A stretch of DNA of 64,000 nt from Rhizobium sp. BK376 (GCF_004341625.1 NZ_SLZG01000003.1:185045-249044); one strand, 5' to 3'. Shown: positions 28,140 through 38,228, counted from the first letter of the stretch. Notes: generated by a model not told the origin, from the sequence alone. Numbers and translations are program-made.

Positions 28140-29222
28140 ATGAATTTTGAAAGAATCGCCGTTCTTGGATTGGGCAAGGTCGGACGGCTTGCAGCCACAT
28201 TGCTGCATGAAAGCGGCTTCGTCGTCACCGGCGTCGATATGCAATTGCCGAGGGACGTCCTTCCCTTTCAATGCGAGGCGGGCGACGTCACCAATGGTGC
28301 GGTCATCGGCGAATTGTTTTCGAAAGTGGAGGCGGTACTCTCCTGCCTGCCGTTTCATCTCAATGCCGAACTAGCGCGGATCGCGCATCTTGCCGGCATC
28401 CATTATTTCGATCTGACCGAGGATGTGCCCACCACCAACGGCATCATCGAGCTTTCCCGCACTGCCCGCGGGCTGATGGCGCCGCAATGCGGCCTGGCGC
28501 CCGGCTTCGTCGGCATTGTCGGGGCGAGCCTTGCCGACGGCTTTGATCGCTGCCGGTCGGTGCGCATGCGCGTCGGCGCTCTTCCGCAGCATCCGACCGG
28601 TCTTTTGGGCTATGCGTTCAACTGGTCGCCGGAGGGCGTCGTCAACGAATATCTCAACGATTGCGAGGTCATCGAGGGCGGCGTGCGAAAGCTGGTCTCG
28701 CCGATGGAATGGCACGAGATCCTCTACGTGAACGGCGTCAAGCTCGAGGCCTTCACGACTTCAGGCGGGCTTGGAACCATGTGCAGCACCATGCTCGGCC
28801 GCGTCGACAATCTCGACTACAAGACCATGCGCTATCCCGGCCATATGGAGCTGATGAACTTCTTCTTCCACGAACTTCTGATGCGTGATCATCGCAAGCT
28901 GGCGGGCGAGATCCTGACGGAAGCCAAGCCGCCGGTCGAGGATGATGTCGTCTATGTCCATGTCTCGGCGGAAGGCACGGAGAATGGCAGCCTGCGCCGC
29001 AGGGAGTTCGTGCGCGCTTATTATCCGATCGAAATTGCCGGCGAGCGGCGCACGGCCATCTCCTGGACCACCTCGGCCTCGGTCGTCGCCATCATCGAGA
29101 TGGTCCGCGACGGGCTGCTGCCTGAGACCGGCTTCCTGCATCAGGAGCATATCCCGCTGGAAATGTTCCTGCGCACACGCACCGGCAGCCTTTTCAAGGG
29201 CGGCGTAACCGGCCGGTCCTAA
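28140..29222 (+). CDS. Saccharopine dehydrogenase family protein
   Basis: 360 residues with an N-terminal dinucleotide-binding motif VLGLGKVGRLAA (GxGxxG) and the pattern of the saccharopine dehydrogenase NADP-binding and C-terminal domains; LAPGFVGIVGASLAD is typical of the group. Lysine metabolism is the family's best-known role, but many bacterial members have unknown substrates. The ATG at 28140 follows a GGGAGA; an in-frame ATG 18 codons earlier sits in poorer context. It stands alone. Confidence 0.85.
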   Translation: MNFERIAVLGLGKVGRLAATLLHESGFVVTGVDMQLPRDVLPFQCEAGDVTNGAVIGELFSKVEAVLSCLPFHLNAELARIAHLAGIHYFDLTEDVPTTNGIIELSRTARGLMAPQCGLAPGFVGIVGASLADGFDRCRSVRMRVGALPQHPTGLLGYAFNWSPEGVVNEYLNDCEVIEGGVRKLVSPMEWHEILYVNGVKLEAFTTSGGLGTMCSTMLGRVDNLDYKTMRYPGHMELMNFFFHELLMRDHRKLAGEILTEAKPPVEDDVVYVHVSAEGTENGSLRRREFVRAYYPIEIAGERRTAISWTTSASVVAIIEMVRDGLLPETGFLHQEHIPLEMFLRTRTGSLFKGGVTGRS

Positions 29223-29389
29223 GGCTTTGCCTGGCTGCCGGCCGCCTCGGTCGGCAGCCAGCGGCCTCCGCCAATTTCCGTTTCACGAAGAACCGCGGCG
29301 TCAGCGAGAAAGCGAAGCCGCAGGAAACGGGTGGCTCCAATCATCGCCAATCTCTATTCGATAAGAAAAGACGATGCGGAGGAGCGGAT

Positions 29390-30307
29390 ATGTCGAGCAA
29401 ACAGATGGGCGCGGCGGAATGGACGATGCTGATCGCCCTGTCGATCCTCTGGGGCGGTTCCTTCTTCTTCAACGGTATTCTGGTAAAGACATTGCCGCCC
29501 TTTACGATCGTCACCGGCCGGGTGCTGTTTGCGGCCATTGCGCTGAACCTCTTTGTCCGCGCCACGGGTCAAGCCATGCCGCGGGACGGAAAATCCTGGG
29601 CTGCTTTCTTCGGCATGGGGATTCTGAACAATATGATCCCCTTCTGCTTGATCGTCTGGGGCCAGACCCATATCGCAAGCGGCCTCGCTTCCATCCTCAA
29701 TGCGACAACGCCGCTCTTTGCCGTCGTGGTCGCGCATCTGCTGACGACCGACGAGAAGATGACGGCAAATCGGCTGGTCGGCGTCGTGGTCGGTTTCGCC
29801 GGCGTCGCCTATATGATCGGCTTTAAAGCGCTGGGCGATCTCGGTTCAAACCTTCTGGCCCAACTCGCGGTCCTGGGTGCTGCCGTGTCGTACTCTCTGG
29901 CGGGCATATGGGGTCGCCGTTTCCGCCGCATGGGCATGGCGCCGCTCATCCCGGCCGCAGGTCAGGTCACGGCATCCACGGTCCTGATGCTGCCGATTGC
30001 TCTGATCGCCGATCACCCCTGGACGCTCGCAATGCCCTCTGCCGAGACATGGCTGGCTCTGCTCGGCCTCGCGCTGCTTTCGACGGCAATCGCCTATGTT
30101 CTCTTCTTCCGTATCCTGGCGACAGCAGGTGCCACCAATCTGATGCTGGTGACCTTTCTCATCCCCGTCAGCGCCATCCTCTTGGGCGCTGCCGTCCTCG
30201 GCGAGCATCTTGAGGGCAGGCATCTCGTCGGAATGGCGCTGATCGCGATCGGACTTGCCGCGATCGACGGGCGATTGTTAAGCTTCAGGAAAAAGCGGAT
30301 CGCCTGA
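29390..30307 (+). CDS. EamA/DMT family transporter
   Basis: 305 residues, two EamA repeats and about ten membrane helices, starting SSKQMGAAEWTMLIALSILWGGSFF. A GGAG lies before the ATG (cggagcggatATG). The substrate is unknown; relatives export amino acids or purines. The downstream gap to hemW holds a partial RIME-like repeat. Confidence 0.88.
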   Translation: MSSKQMGAAEWTMLIALSILWGGSFFFNGILVKTLPPFTIVTGRVLFAAIALNLFVRATGQAMPRDGKSWAAFFGMGILNNMIPFCLIVWGQTHIASGLASILNATTPLFAVVVAHLLTTDEKMTANRLVGVVVGFAGVAYMIGFKALGDLGSNLLAQLAVLGAAVSYSLAGIWGRRFRRMGMAPLIPAAGQVTASTVLMLPIALIADHPWTLAMPSAETWLALLGLALLSTAIAYVLFFRILATAGATNLMLVTFLIPVSAILLGAAVLGEHLEGRHLVGMALIAIGLAAIDGRLLSFRKKRIA

Positions 30308-30319
30308 GCCTTGGAGCCT

Positions 30320-30372
30320 TCTGCAATTCCGGACGCAAAACCGCTGCGCACTTTTGCTGGAATTGCTTCTAG
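30320..30372. repeat. RIME-like repeat, partial copy C
   Basis: On the minus strand this reads CTAGAAGCAATTCCAGCAAA and continues as the first palindrome of the element at 45572-45677. The second palindrome is missing. Its outer CTAG supplies the TAG stop of hemW (complement of 30369-30371). Confidence 0.75.
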
Positions 30373-31574
30373 CAGGCGAGATCGGCGACCACGGAATCGA
30401 GGATCAGCATGCCCGACGGCGTGCAGCGCAGGCGGGAATTGCCGAGCCGCTCGATAAAGCCGTGCTCCAGCAGGAATTCCTCGCGTTTCGGATCAAGGTC
30501 GCGGCCGGAAAGCTCTTGCCAACGGACGAGATCGATACCCTCTTTCAACCGCAGGCCCATCAGCAACAGCTCGTCGGCTTGCTCGTCATAACCGAGCATT
30601 TCCCGATCGATCATGCCGTCGCCCTCGCGTTCCACCATGTCGAGCCAGGTCTCGGGCTTGCGCTCGGTCGCGGTTGCCAGTTTCTCGTGGCCCCGCGTCA
30701 GCCTGCCATGGGCGCCAGGCCCGATGCCTGCATAGTCGCCATAGCGCCAGTAGGTGAGATTGTGCCGGCTTTCAGCGCCGGGACGGGCGTGGTTGGACAC
30801 TTCATAGGCCGGAAGCCCCTCGCGCGCCGTGATCTCCTGCGTCGCCTCGTAGAGAAGCGCCGATTGCTCGCCATCGGGCACGATCAGCTTGCCCGCCTTG
30901 TGCAGGCCGAAGAAGGGCGTGCCTTCCTCGATCGTCAGCTGATAGAGCGACAGATGGTCGACGGCATAGGAAATGGCTTCTTTCAGCTCCCGTTCCCATT
31001 CCTCGACCGTTTGATCAGGGCGGGCGTAGATCAGGTCGAAAGACATGCGCGGAAAGATCTCGCGCGCCAGCTTGATCGCCTTCAGCGCATCCTCGACATT
31101 GTGCAGCCGACCAAGGAATTTCAGGTCGCGATCGTTCAGCGCCTGCACGCCCATGGAAACGCGATTGACGCCGGCCGCGCGATAACCGCGGAAGCGCTCG
31201 GCTTCCACGCTCGATGGATTGGCCTCCATGGTGATCTCGATGCCATCGGGCACATGCCAATTCTTGGCAATCCCCTCAAGGATCGCATCGACGGTTTCCG
31301 GCTTCATCAGGGAAGGCGTGCCGCCACCGAGAAAGATGCTGGTGACGGTCTTCGGCCCGCTGATGGCGCGCATCGTCGCCATCTCCTTCAGGAAAGCAGC
31401 GGTGAAGCGCTCCTGGTCGACGGGCTGATGCCGGACATGGCTGTTGAAGTCGCAGTAGGGGCATTTTGCCGCGCAAAAAGGCCAATGCACATAGACGCCA
31501 AAACCGGGTTCGCCGGTATCGGGAAGCAGGGGCGTATTACGTAGGCCATGGCTTGGCGAATCGAGAGTGTCCAC
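30369..31574 (-). CDS. hemW: Heme chaperone HemW (radical SAM)
   Basis: 401 residues. The radical SAM cluster motif is CAAKCPYC (Cys34, Cys38, Cys41), preceded by VYVHWPF and followed by DFNSH, the HemW/HemN-like signature. Family members were long called coproporphyrinogen III oxidases but bind and deliver heme. GGGTPSL and the C-terminal HemN domain are present. It follows rdgB with a 9-nt gap, in the order rph, VOC, rdgB, hemW on the minus strand. Confidence 0.93.
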   Translation of the reverse strand: MDTLDSPSHGLRNTPLLPDTGEPGFGVYVHWPFCAAKCPYCDFNSHVRHQPVDQERFTAAFLKEMATMRAISGPKTVTSIFLGGGTPSLMKPETVDAILEGIAKNWHVPDGIEITMEANPSSVEAERFRGYRAAGVNRVSMGVQALNDRDLKFLGRLHNVEDALKAIKLAREIFPRMSFDLIYARPDQTVEEWERELKEAISYAVDHLSLYQLTIEEGTPFFGLHKAGKLIVPDGEQSALLYEATQEITAREGLPAYEVSNHARPGAESRHNLTYWRYGDYAGIGPGAHGRLTRGHEKLATATERKPETWLDMVEREGDGMIDREMLGYDEQADELLLMGLRLKEGIDLVRWQELSGRDLDPKREEFLLEHGFIERLGNSRLRCTPSGMLILDSVVADLAC

Positions 31575-31583
31575 CGCTTGACC

Positions 31584-32228
31584 TTACGCTTCCAGGCAGG
31601 TTTCGACAAAGATTTTGAACGCCCGGGCGCGATGCGACAGGGCCTGAGGCTCGCCTGGTTTCCAGCCATGCTTCTGTTCGGCGCTCATCTCGCCGAAAGT
31701 GACGTCATAGCCCTGAGGCTGGAAGACGGGATCGTAGCCGAAGCCTTGGCCGCCACGCGGCGGCCAGACGACCGTGCCTTCGACTTGGCCGCGAAAAAGC
31801 TCGGTGTGGCCGTCGGGCCAGGCAAGGCAGAGAACGCTGACAAAACGGGCTGTACGGCTTTCAGGCGCCTTCGCCCCTACCTTCTCCAGCGCGTCCTCGA
31901 CCTTGCGCATCGCCATGGCGAAATCGCGCGTGCCTTCAGCCGTCTCCGCCCAGTTGGCGGTATAGACGCCCGGATCGCCGCCAAGAGCGTCGACGACGAG
32001 GCCGGAATCGTCGGAAAGCGCCGGCAGACCGGAAGCATGGGCCGAAGCGAGCGCCTTGATCGTGGCATTTTCCTCAAACGTCGTGCCCGTTTCATCGGGT
32101 TCGATGAAGTTGAGTTCCGCAGCGGATTTCGCGGTAAACCCGAAGGGGCCGATCAGATCCGCAATCTCGCGGATTTTTCCGGCATTGTGGCTGGCGACCA
32201 CGATGGTCTTCGTATCGAGCTTGCGCAT
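31584..32228 (-). CDS. rdgB: XTP/dITP diphosphatase (RdgB/HAM1)
   Basis: 214 residues starting with the family motif [13 protein letters not shown], with [13 protein letters not shown] and FGYDPVFQP further on. It hydrolyses non-canonical purine triphosphates such as dITP and XTP, keeping them out of DNA. It sits in the same-strand run with rph and hemW, an arrangement common in alphaproteobacteria. Confidence 0.95.
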   Translation of the reverse strand: MRKLDTKTIVVASHNAGKIREIADLIGPFGFTAKSAAELNFIEPDETGTTFEENATIKALASAHASGLPALSDDSGLVVDALGGDPGVYTANWAETAEGTRDFAMAMRKVEDALEKVGAKAPESRTARFVSVLCLAWPDGHTELFRGQVEGTVVWPPRGGQGFGYDPVFQPQGYDVTFGEMSAEQKHGWKPGEPQALSHRARAFKIFVETCLEA

Positions 32229-32239
32229 TCAAAAAATCC

Positions 32240-32659
32240 TTAAACGAGACCCCAGATCACGGCTTCGGCACATTCCAGGCTGTTGCCATCAGGGTCTCTG
32301 AAATAGATCGAACGGCCGCCGTTCGGCCAATGAAAGTCGGCTTCGATGGCGACGCCGGCAGCTTTCAGCCTCGCCGCCATGGCATCGATATTTTCTTTCG
32401 ACACCCGGAAGCAGGCATGTCCCTGTCCATGCATGCCGTGCGGCGGCACGGGCAGGGCAGCATCGGCAGCCGGCAGCTTGACCGTTTCCGCCGGATTGAA
32501 GATCAGAAGAACGCCCGGCCCGCAGCGGAAGAAGACATGCCGGTTGCCGGCCCGCGTGATCTTCGAAAGCCCAAGCGTGCCCTCATAGAAGGCTTCGGCT
32601 GCGTCAAGATCTTCAGCGTAGAGCGCGGTCTCCAGAATGCCTTCCAGCATTGGGTTCAT
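32240..32659 (-). CDS. VOC family glyoxalase-like protein
   Basis: 139 residues with two VOC modules: LETALYAEDLDAAEAFY at the start and SIYFRDPDGNSLECAE at the end, the latter holding the usual metal glutamate. It is likely co-transcribed between rph and rdgB, an unusual insertion in that housekeeping cluster. Substrate unknown. The ATG at 32659 matches the fold boundary. Confidence 0.85.
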   Translation of the reverse strand: MNPMLEGILETALYAEDLDAAEAFYEGTLGLSKITRAGNRHVFFRCGPGVLLIFNPAETVKLPAADAALPVPPHGMHGQGHACFRVSKENIDAMAARLKAAGVAIEADFHWPNGGRSIYFRDPDGNSLECAEAVIWGLV

Positions 32660-32678
32660 CGGCTGCGTCCCTTTGGTG

Positions 32679-33395
32679 TCAGGCGACCGTCTGCTTCTGC
32701 AGCGACACCAGATCGGCGATGCCGGCCTTGGCAAGGCCCATCAGCGCGCTGAATTCTTCTTCCGAGAATGGCGTGCCTTCCGCCGTGCCCTGGATCTCGA
32801 CGATGCCGCCGGCGCCGGTCATGACGAAATTGGCGTCGGTCTCGGCGGATGAATCCTCGAGATAGTCGAGGTCGATGACCGGCTGGCCGGCAAAGATGCC
32901 ACAGGAGATGGCGGCGACATGGTCCTTCAGCACCCGGTCGACCTTGATCATGTTGCGGCTTTCCATCCATTTCAGGCAATCGTAGAGCGCGATCCAGCCG
33001 CCTGTTATCGATGCCGTACGCGTGCCGCCATCGGCCTGGATGACGTCGCAGTCGATGGTGATCTGGCGTTCGCCGAGCGCCACCAGGTCGACCACGGCGC
33101 GCAGCGAGCGACCGATCAGGCGCTGGATTTCCTGGGTGCGGCCGCCCTGCTTGCCGGCGGCAGCTTCACGCTTCATGCGCTCGCCGGTCGCGCGCGGCAG
33201 CATGCCGTATTCGGCGGTGACCCAGCCCTTGCCGGTGTTGCGCAGCCACGGCGGCGTCTTTTCTTCCAGGCTCGCCGTGCAGAGCACATGGGTATCGCCG
33301 AACTTCACCAGGCACGATCCCTCGGCATGCTTGGAAAAATTGCGCTCGAACGAGACCTTGCGCATCTGGTCGGTTTTTCTGCCTGAAGGGCGCAT
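32679..33395 (-). CDS. rph: Ribonuclease PH
   Basis: 238 residues, full length. Begins [20 protein letters not shown]; RNase PH motifs such as [26 protein letters not shown], and [17 protein letters not shown] are intact. It trims tRNA 3' ends by phosphorolysis. First gene of the rph-VOC-rdgB-hemW run. Confidence 0.96.
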   Translation of the reverse strand: MRPSGRKTDQMRKVSFERNFSKHAEGSCLVKFGDTHVLCTASLEEKTPPWLRNTGKGWVTAEYGMLPRATGERMKREAAAGKQGGRTQEIQRLIGRSLRAVVDLVALGERQITIDCDVIQADGGTRTASITGGWIALYDCLKWMESRNMIKVDRVLKDHVAAISCGIFAGQPVIDLDYLEDSSAETDANFVMTGAGGIVEIQGTAEGTPFSEEEFSALMGLAKAGIADLVSLQKQTVA

Positions 33396-33537
33396 TCTTT
33401 TCTCCTGATGTTGATGACCCGCTTCTACGATTGGTTACTGCCTTTTGCAAAGAAAAAGCAGGCCGGAACCACGAGCCGTGGGTCAAAATACGAAATGCTC
33501 ATCATTGCGCTCCTCTGCCTCAGGACCTCGAAGGGTT

Positions 33538-34170
33538 TTAGTTTCCCGTTCCGAGAGCCAGACGGCACGCCAATCCGGTAAAGACGGTCGCAAGCAGATA
33601 CTGAGGGAGCCTGGGAAAACGGCGAATTGCAGAGAGCCGGGTGCGGATGTGGCTTCCCAAATAGATGACGGTGCCGTTCACGATGAAGCCCACTCCGTTC
33701 AAGATCGTAGCGAGGAGAACCATCTGCAGGAGCAGAGGGCTACCTGCTGGCTCGACGAATTGCGGAAAGAGCGCCAGCACGAAAAGCGCCATTTTCGGGT
33801 TGAGGAGATTGGTGGCGAGACCTTCCACGAAAATCCGCTTGCCCGAGCGTCGCATGAGCGAGGAAGAGGGAGCGAAGGCGGATCCTCGTGTTCTGACCGT
33901 CTTGTAGGCGAGATAGAGCAGATAGACGCAGCCGGCCCAGCGCACGACTTCGTAGGCGACAGGCACGGTGAGAAAGAGGCGGGATAGCCCAAGCCCGGCC
34001 GCGATAGCGTGGCAATACGTGCCGGCAGCTATTCCCGCATAGGTGAGAAATCCTGCAGATCGCCCCTGGCTGACACTCCGCGACGCAATCAGCAGCATAT
34101 CGGGACCGGGCGTTGCGGTGAGGACCAAAGACGCGGCGGCGAAAAGCAATAATGTGGAAGAATCCGGCAT
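33538..34170 (-). CDS. LysE/RhtB family amino acid exporter
   Basis: 210 residues with about six membrane helices. The N-terminal signature ATPGPDMLLIASRSVSQGR is characteristic of RhtB-type exporters of homoserine, threonine and related compounds. It is divergent from hrcA and separated from rph by 142 nt. Confidence 0.9.
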   Translation of the reverse strand: MPDSSTLLLFAAASLVLTATPGPDMLLIASRSVSQGRSAGFLTYAGIAAGTYCHAIAAGLGLSRLFLTVPVAYEVVRWAGCVYLLYLAYKTVRTRGSAFAPSSSLMRRSGKRIFVEGLATNLLNPKMALFVLALFPQFVEPAGSPLLLQMVLLATILNGVGFIVNGTVIYLGSHIRTRLSAIRRFPRLPQYLLATVFTGLACRLALGTGN

Positions 34171-34386
34171 GAAAATTTCCCTTTGAAACAGAGCCGGAAT
34201 TCCCGTCTATCATCGCCTCCCGCGATTGCAATAGTTCATCGTTAAAGATGGGCCGAAATCACATTCAGGTTAAATGCAAGCCAAGACCGCGCCGTCGGCT
34301 TCATCGACAGTATTTTCCCTTTTGCCAATGCCGGTTGATTGATTATATCCTTACCAAGGATCAACGGAGTGGATTTGAAGAACGAG

Positions 34387-35472
34387 ATGGGGTTCCCGAC
34401 AACGCCGGTTTCTGATGCCGCTACTGCGCTGGACGAACGCTCGAAGGAAATCTTCCGCCGCATCGTCGAAAGCTATCTTGAGCACGGCGAACCGCTTGGC
34501 TCCCGCAATCTCTCCCGTTTGCTGCCGATGTCCCTTTCGCCGGCATCCGTGCGCAACGTGATGAGCGATCTGGAAGAGCTCGGCCTGATCTATTCCCCGC
34601 ATATCAGTGCAGGACGGTTGCCGACCCAGGTCGGATTGCGCTTTTTCGTCGATGCCTTCATGCAGGTCGGCGATCTCTCGGCCGAAGACCGCGCCAACAT
34701 CGACCGGCAGGTTCGCGGCAGCAACCGCGACCAGCCGATGGAAGCCGTCATGAGCGAAGCAAGCCGCATGTTGTCGGGCATTTCCCGCGGTGCCGGTCTC
34801 GTCATAACCGCCAAGAACGATGCGGTGCTAAAGCATGTCGAATTCATTCGCCTCGAGCCGACGAAGGCTCTTGCGGTTCTCGTCGGCGACCATGACCAGG
34901 TGGAAAACCGCATTATCGAGCTGCCAGCCGGCGTAACATCGTCCCAGCTGACGGAAGCGGCGAATTTCCTGAATGCCCACATGACGGGCCAGACGCTGCC
35001 GGAACTGCGCAAGCAGCTTCAGTCGCTGAAGGAAAATGTCCGTCATGAGCTCGACATTCTGTCAAGGGAACTCGTCGAACGAGGCATCGCGGTATGGTCC
35101 GGCGACGGAGACGAGAGCAAGCCGGGCCAACTGATCGTGCGCGGTCGCTCCAACCTTCTCGCAGATGTCGGCGCGGACGATCTCGATCGGCTACGGCTGC
35201 TTTTCGATGATCTCGAAAAGAAGGACAGCCTGATCGAGATTCTCAATCTGGCGGAGAGCGGCCCGGGTGTGCGCATCTTCATCGGCTCGGAAAACAAACT
35301 GTTTTCGCTCTCCGGCTCCTCGCTGATCGTTGCGCCCTACCGGGATGAAGACGACAAGGTTGTCGGCGCTGTCGGCGTAATCGGCCCGACACGCCTCAAC
35401 TATGCCCGCATCGTCCCTATGGTGGATTATACCGCCCAGCTGATTTCCAGGATGTCGAGGCCCGGCTCCTGA
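34387..35472 (+). CDS. hrcA: Heat-inducible transcription repressor HrcA
   Basis: 361 residues. The N-terminal winged helix has [20 protein letters not shown] and [17 protein letters not shown], conserved in HrcA, and the C-terminus has [20 protein letters not shown] and [17 protein letters not shown]. HrcA binds CIRCE elements and represses chaperone operons such as groESL; no CIRCE inverted repeat is visible upstream of this gene. A TTG at 34375, preceded by GGAG at 34366-34369, is a plausible alternative start. grpE follows. Confidence 0.95.
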   Translation: MGFPTTPVSDAATALDERSKEIFRRIVESYLEHGEPLGSRNLSRLLPMSLSPASVRNVMSDLEELGLIYSPHISAGRLPTQVGLRFFVDAFMQVGDLSAEDRANIDRQVRGSNRDQPMEAVMSEASRMLSGISRGAGLVITAKNDAVLKHVEFIRLEPTKALAVLVGDHDQVENRIIELPAGVTSSQLTEAANFLNAHMTGQTLPELRKQLQSLKENVRHELDILSRELVERGIAVWSGDGDESKPGQLIVRGRSNLLADVGADDLDRLRLLFDDLEKKDSLIEILNLAESGPGVRIFIGSENKLFSLSGSSLIVAPYRDEDDKVVGAVGVIGPTRLNYARIVPMVDYTAQLISRMSRPGS

Positions 35473-35598
35473 CGAAGCGTGCTTCAAGGTCGAATGGCCG
35501 TGGAGAACAAGGCTTCTTCGCGACAAAGTCTTGATTTTTCCGAGCCAAACCTCGATATCGGGGGCAAATCCCAAGGACAATACTATTCGGAGACCGTC

Positions 35599-36237
35599 AT
35601 GACCGACGAAACAACGAAAAACGGACCTGATGCCACGGCGGCCGACAACTTTGCGGATATCGCGCAGGAGAATGCCGATGCCGTCGATCAGGTCTCGGCC
35701 GAACCGGATCCCGTCGAACTTCTGAGGGCTGAGAACGCCGACGTGCGTGAGCGCTTCGTTCGTCTCGCCGCCGACATGGACAATCTGCGTCGCCGTACGG
35801 AGCGCGAGGTCAAGGACGCCAAGTCCTACGCCGTTGCCGGTTTTGCTCGCGATATGCTCACCGTCTCGGATAATCTGCGCCGCGCGCTCGATTCCATTCC
35901 CGCAGAAGCCCGCGAGACGGCTGACGCAGGCCTCACGACCCTGATCGAAGGCATGGAAATGACCGAACGCTCCATGCTGTCCGCTCTTGAGCGGCACGGC
36001 GTGCGCAAGATCAATCCGGTCGGGCAGAAGTTTGATCCCAACTTCCACCAGGCCATGTTCGAAATGCCGAATGCCGAAGTGCCGAACAACACGGTCGTGC
36101 AGGTCGTGCAGGACGGCTACATCATCGGCGAGCGCGTTCTGCGCCCTGCCATGGTCGGCGTCGCCAAGGGCGGCCCGAAAATCGTCGAGGCATCCGAGTC
36201 GGGCGCCAATAGTCCGCTCGACGAAAAGGACGCCTGA
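35599..36237 (+). CDS. grpE: Nucleotide exchange factor GrpE
   Basis: 212 residues: an acidic N-terminal tail, a long coiled coil (about residues 45-110, with [19 protein letters not shown]) and the C-terminal beta domain with [11 protein letters not shown] and [19 protein letters not shown]. It releases ADP from DnaK. The ATG at 35599 gives the usual length; upstream in-frame sequence is not conserved in type. It follows hrcA, as in many alphaproteobacteria, and ends at a terminator. Confidence 0.95.
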   Translation: MTDETTKNGPDATAADNFADIAQENADAVDQVSAEPDPVELLRAENADVRERFVRLAADMDNLRRRTEREVKDAKSYAVAGFARDMLTVSDNLRRALDSIPAEARETADAGLTTLIEGMEMTERSMLSALERHGVRKINPVGQKFDPNFHQAMFEMPNAEVPNNTVVQVVQDGYIIGERVLRPAMVGVAKGGPKIVEASESGANSPLDEKDA

Positions 36238-36267
36238 TCGGCGCAAAGCTGCATTTTGGAATGAATG

Positions 36268-36303
36268 ACGCCGTGTGTCTTTCGACGCGCGGCGTTTTTG
36301 TTT
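36268..36303 (+). terminator. Rho-independent terminator of grpE
   Basis: ACGCCGTGTG (36268-36277) pairs, with two G-U pairs, to CGCGCGGCGT (36286-36295), followed by a T-rich run. Confidence 0.75.
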
Positions 36304-36388
36304 GATGCCTTTCGTCTTTGCGTGGACGTCGTTCGGAGGCTCTGCCGCTGGCCGGCCTGTTGCGCGACGCCGTTTCGCATGCTAACAC

Positions 36389-36405
36389 TGAACCAAATGG
36401 TTCAG
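36389..36405. promoter_or_regulatory. Operator-like palindrome containing the start codon of the ArsR-type gene
   Basis: TGAACC and GGTTCA flank an AAAT core, the symmetry extending by the outer C and G. The ATG of the regulator gene (36397-36399) lies inside it. Similar AACC-ATAT-GGTT palindromes occur at the start of many ArsR/SRPBCC pairs, suggesting autorepression. Confidence 0.55.
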
Positions 36406-36759
36406 TTTTCGACAGGTCGCCTTGATGCCTCCTTTGCCGCACTCTCGGACGCCACGCGACGCGGCGTTCTGGAGCAGCTCGGCGGTGCGGATGCTTCGAT
36501 CACGGAACTCGCAGACAAGTTCCACATGACGCTTACGGGCATGAAGAAGCACGTCGGCATCCTGGAACAGGCGGGGCTGGTTACGACGGAGAAGGTCGGG
36601 CGCGTGCGGACCTGCAGGCTCAGCCTGCGCGCGCTCGAGGAGGAGGCAGCGTGGATCGAAGCACGCCGCCGGATCTGGAACACGCGCTTCGACGCGCTGG
36701 ACCAGGTCGTCGAGGCTTTGAAACGGAAGGAGAAAATCGATGGGCAGCAGAGTGAGTGA
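36397..36759 (+). CDS. ArsR-family winged-helix regulator
   Basis: 120 residues from the ATG at 36397 (MVQFSTGRLDASFAALSD). The HTH region has ALSDATRRGVLEQL, ITELADKFHMTLTGMKKHV and EQAGLVTTEKVGRVRT, the typical ArsR/SmtB-type fold without the metal-binding cysteines. Regulators of this group are paired with SRPBCC (AHSA1) genes, as here, where the next gene overlaps it by 20 nt. An ATG at 36379 in the same frame is possible but there is no good ribosome-binding site for either, so the mRNA may be leaderless. Confidence 0.88.
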   Translation: MVQFSTGRLDASFAALSDATRRGVLEQLGGADASITELADKFHMTLTGMKKHVGILEQAGLVTTEKVGRVRTCRLSLRALEEEAAWIEARRRIWNTRFDALDQVVEALKRKEKIDGQQSE

Positions 36760-37231
36760 CAGCCGCACGGCAGTCGAACGGAGGTCCGAGCTCGAACTCG
36801 TCGTGACGCGGACCTTCAATGGTCCGGTTCGTCTCGTCTTCGACGCATGGACCAAACCTGAATTGTTCAAGTTGTGGTGGGCGCCGAAGTCGATTGGCGT
36901 CCCCCTGCTTTCCTGCGAAATGGATGTTCGCACCGGGGGCGGCTATCGTATCGCGTTCGGACGCGACGCCTCTAATTCCATGGCCTTCTTCGGCAAATAT
37001 CTCGAAGTGACGCCGCCTTCGCGCCTCGTCTGGACCAATGACGAAAGCGGTGAAGGCGCCGTCACCACCGTCACTTTCGAGGAAGAGGACGGCAAGACGC
37101 TGCTGGTCCTGCGAGAACTCTATCCCTCCAAGGAAGCCCTAGACCAGTCGTTCGTCGGCATGGAAGACGCGATGCCCGAGCAGTTCGAGCAGCTGGATGA
37201 ACTTCTCATCACCCTGGGCGCGGGCGTCTGA
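36740..37231 (+). CDS. SRPBCC (AHSA1-like) domain protein
   Basis: 163 residues of the START/Bet v1-like fold: VTRTFNGPVRLVFDAWTKPE at the start and LFKLWWAPK, the AHSA1 hallmark. These proteins bind small hydrophobic ligands; the precise role is unknown. It overlaps the ArsR-type gene by 20 nt, so the two are translationally coupled. Confidence 0.9.
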   Translation: MGSRVSDSRTAVERRSELELVVTRTFNGPVRLVFDAWTKPELFKLWWAPKSIGVPLLSCEMDVRTGGGYRIAFGRDASNSMAFFGKYLEVTPPSRLVWTNDESGEGAVTTVTFEEEDGKTLLVLRELYPSKEALDQSFVGMEDAMPEQFEQLDELLITLGAGV

Positions 37232-37387
37232 TAGCCGCGCCTTCAGCTCAATCAGCCATGCCTCTAGGGGGATGAAAGAGGGAATTGGGCCGCTATCGGC
37301 CCTTTGCGGACATAGCCTTGCCAAGCCAAGCGGTATAAAACCCTCACCGGATTCCCGCGGTCGCCACAAATAAAGTTGGTTCATCCG

Positions 37388-37813
37388 ATGAGCGCAGAAG
37401 ATTCAATAATGGCTATCGTTAGAGATGTGGCGTCTGGTTACAGCGTTCTCGTGGAAGACGATGGACGAGTGGCTTATGGTTATTTAACTGATAGGAAAAA
37501 CAAATTTATCGCTGACGTATGGCTATACAACCGTAGCCATGCCCCGGCTGAGGGCCAATGGCACGACAAAGAGGCAATGCCATTTTTGAATCCTGCTGAA
37601 TATGTACGTACCGACCTCGCAATTCGATTCATGGAGCAACCGGCAGACGTACGTATTTCTTGGGAAGCATCCGAGCAATATGAAGCCATTGCCAGGATAT
37701 ATTTACACGATGAACTGGTGGGCATTTTAGTGCCGGGGGCGAAACCCGGTTGGAGCGTCCTTGCTACCAAGGACGGCCCAATCGCTAAAAGATTTATCGA
37801 CCATTGGAAATGA
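37388..37813 (+). CDS. Hypothetical protein (lower-GC orphan)
   Basis: About 141 residues (MSAEDSIMAIVRDV...). I do not recognise the family. The protein is soluble, with beta-rich stretches (YSVLVEDDGRVAYGYLTD, IARIYLHDELVGILV) and two tryptophan-rich patches. GC is visibly lower than in the neighbours, with A/T third positions frequent, which suggests recent acquisition. It forms a patch with the next two small genes. An immunity-type role is conceivable but unsupported. Confidence 0.6.
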   Translation: MSAEDSIMAIVRDVASGYSVLVEDDGRVAYGYLTDRKNKFIADVWLYNRSHAPAEGQWHDKEAMPFLNPAEYVRTDLAIRFMEQPADVRISWEASEQYEAIARIYLHDELVGILVPGAKPGWSVLATKDGPIAKRFIDHWK

Positions 37814-37859
37814 TTATGCGTGGGGCGAAGATTCCATGACGGCTTTCGGCCCAAACCGG

Positions 37860-38228
37860 TCACTCATCGATTTCTACGACAAACTGCCCGCAGAGGAAAT
37901 CAAACGCTTTGTGCTCTTCATCGTACACTCTAAAGCGAACCTCTTCGCGAAAGTCTGACCTTTTGTGCTCGATCATCAAATGGATGCCGGAAAAGTTCGA
38001 TACCTTAATGGGCTCGAAATCGATACATTGGTCGAAATAGTAGGTAATGGTGTTCTTCTCAGTCAAATCAGGCCGAGCCATAATCAGCTTGATGAACAAA
38101 AAATCGTTCTTTTCCGGACCTCTTTTGGCAACAAGTTCGTCTACTCGCCAGTACCGCCAATGCCTCCTTTTATATAGCTCGTCGATGCTATCGATCAGCA
38201 CGTAAGTTCTCCCCAAAAGAGTTGGCAC
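37860..38228 (-). CDS. Hypothetical protein (lower-GC orphan)
   Basis: 122 residues from a GTG start at 38228. No family recognised. It is rich in charged and aromatic residues (KRRHWRYWRVDELVAKRG; FRVYDEEHKAFDFL) and has no signal peptide or membrane segment. Its low GC sets it apart from the flanking core genes. It converges on the preceding orphan gene. The start is uncertain. Confidence 0.5.
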   Translation of the reverse strand: MPTLLGRTYVLIDSIDELYKRRHWRYWRVDELVAKRGPEKNDFLFIKLIMARPDLTEKNTITYYFDQCIDFEPIKVSNFSGIHLMIEHKRSDFREEVRFRVYDEEHKAFDFLCGQFVVEIDE

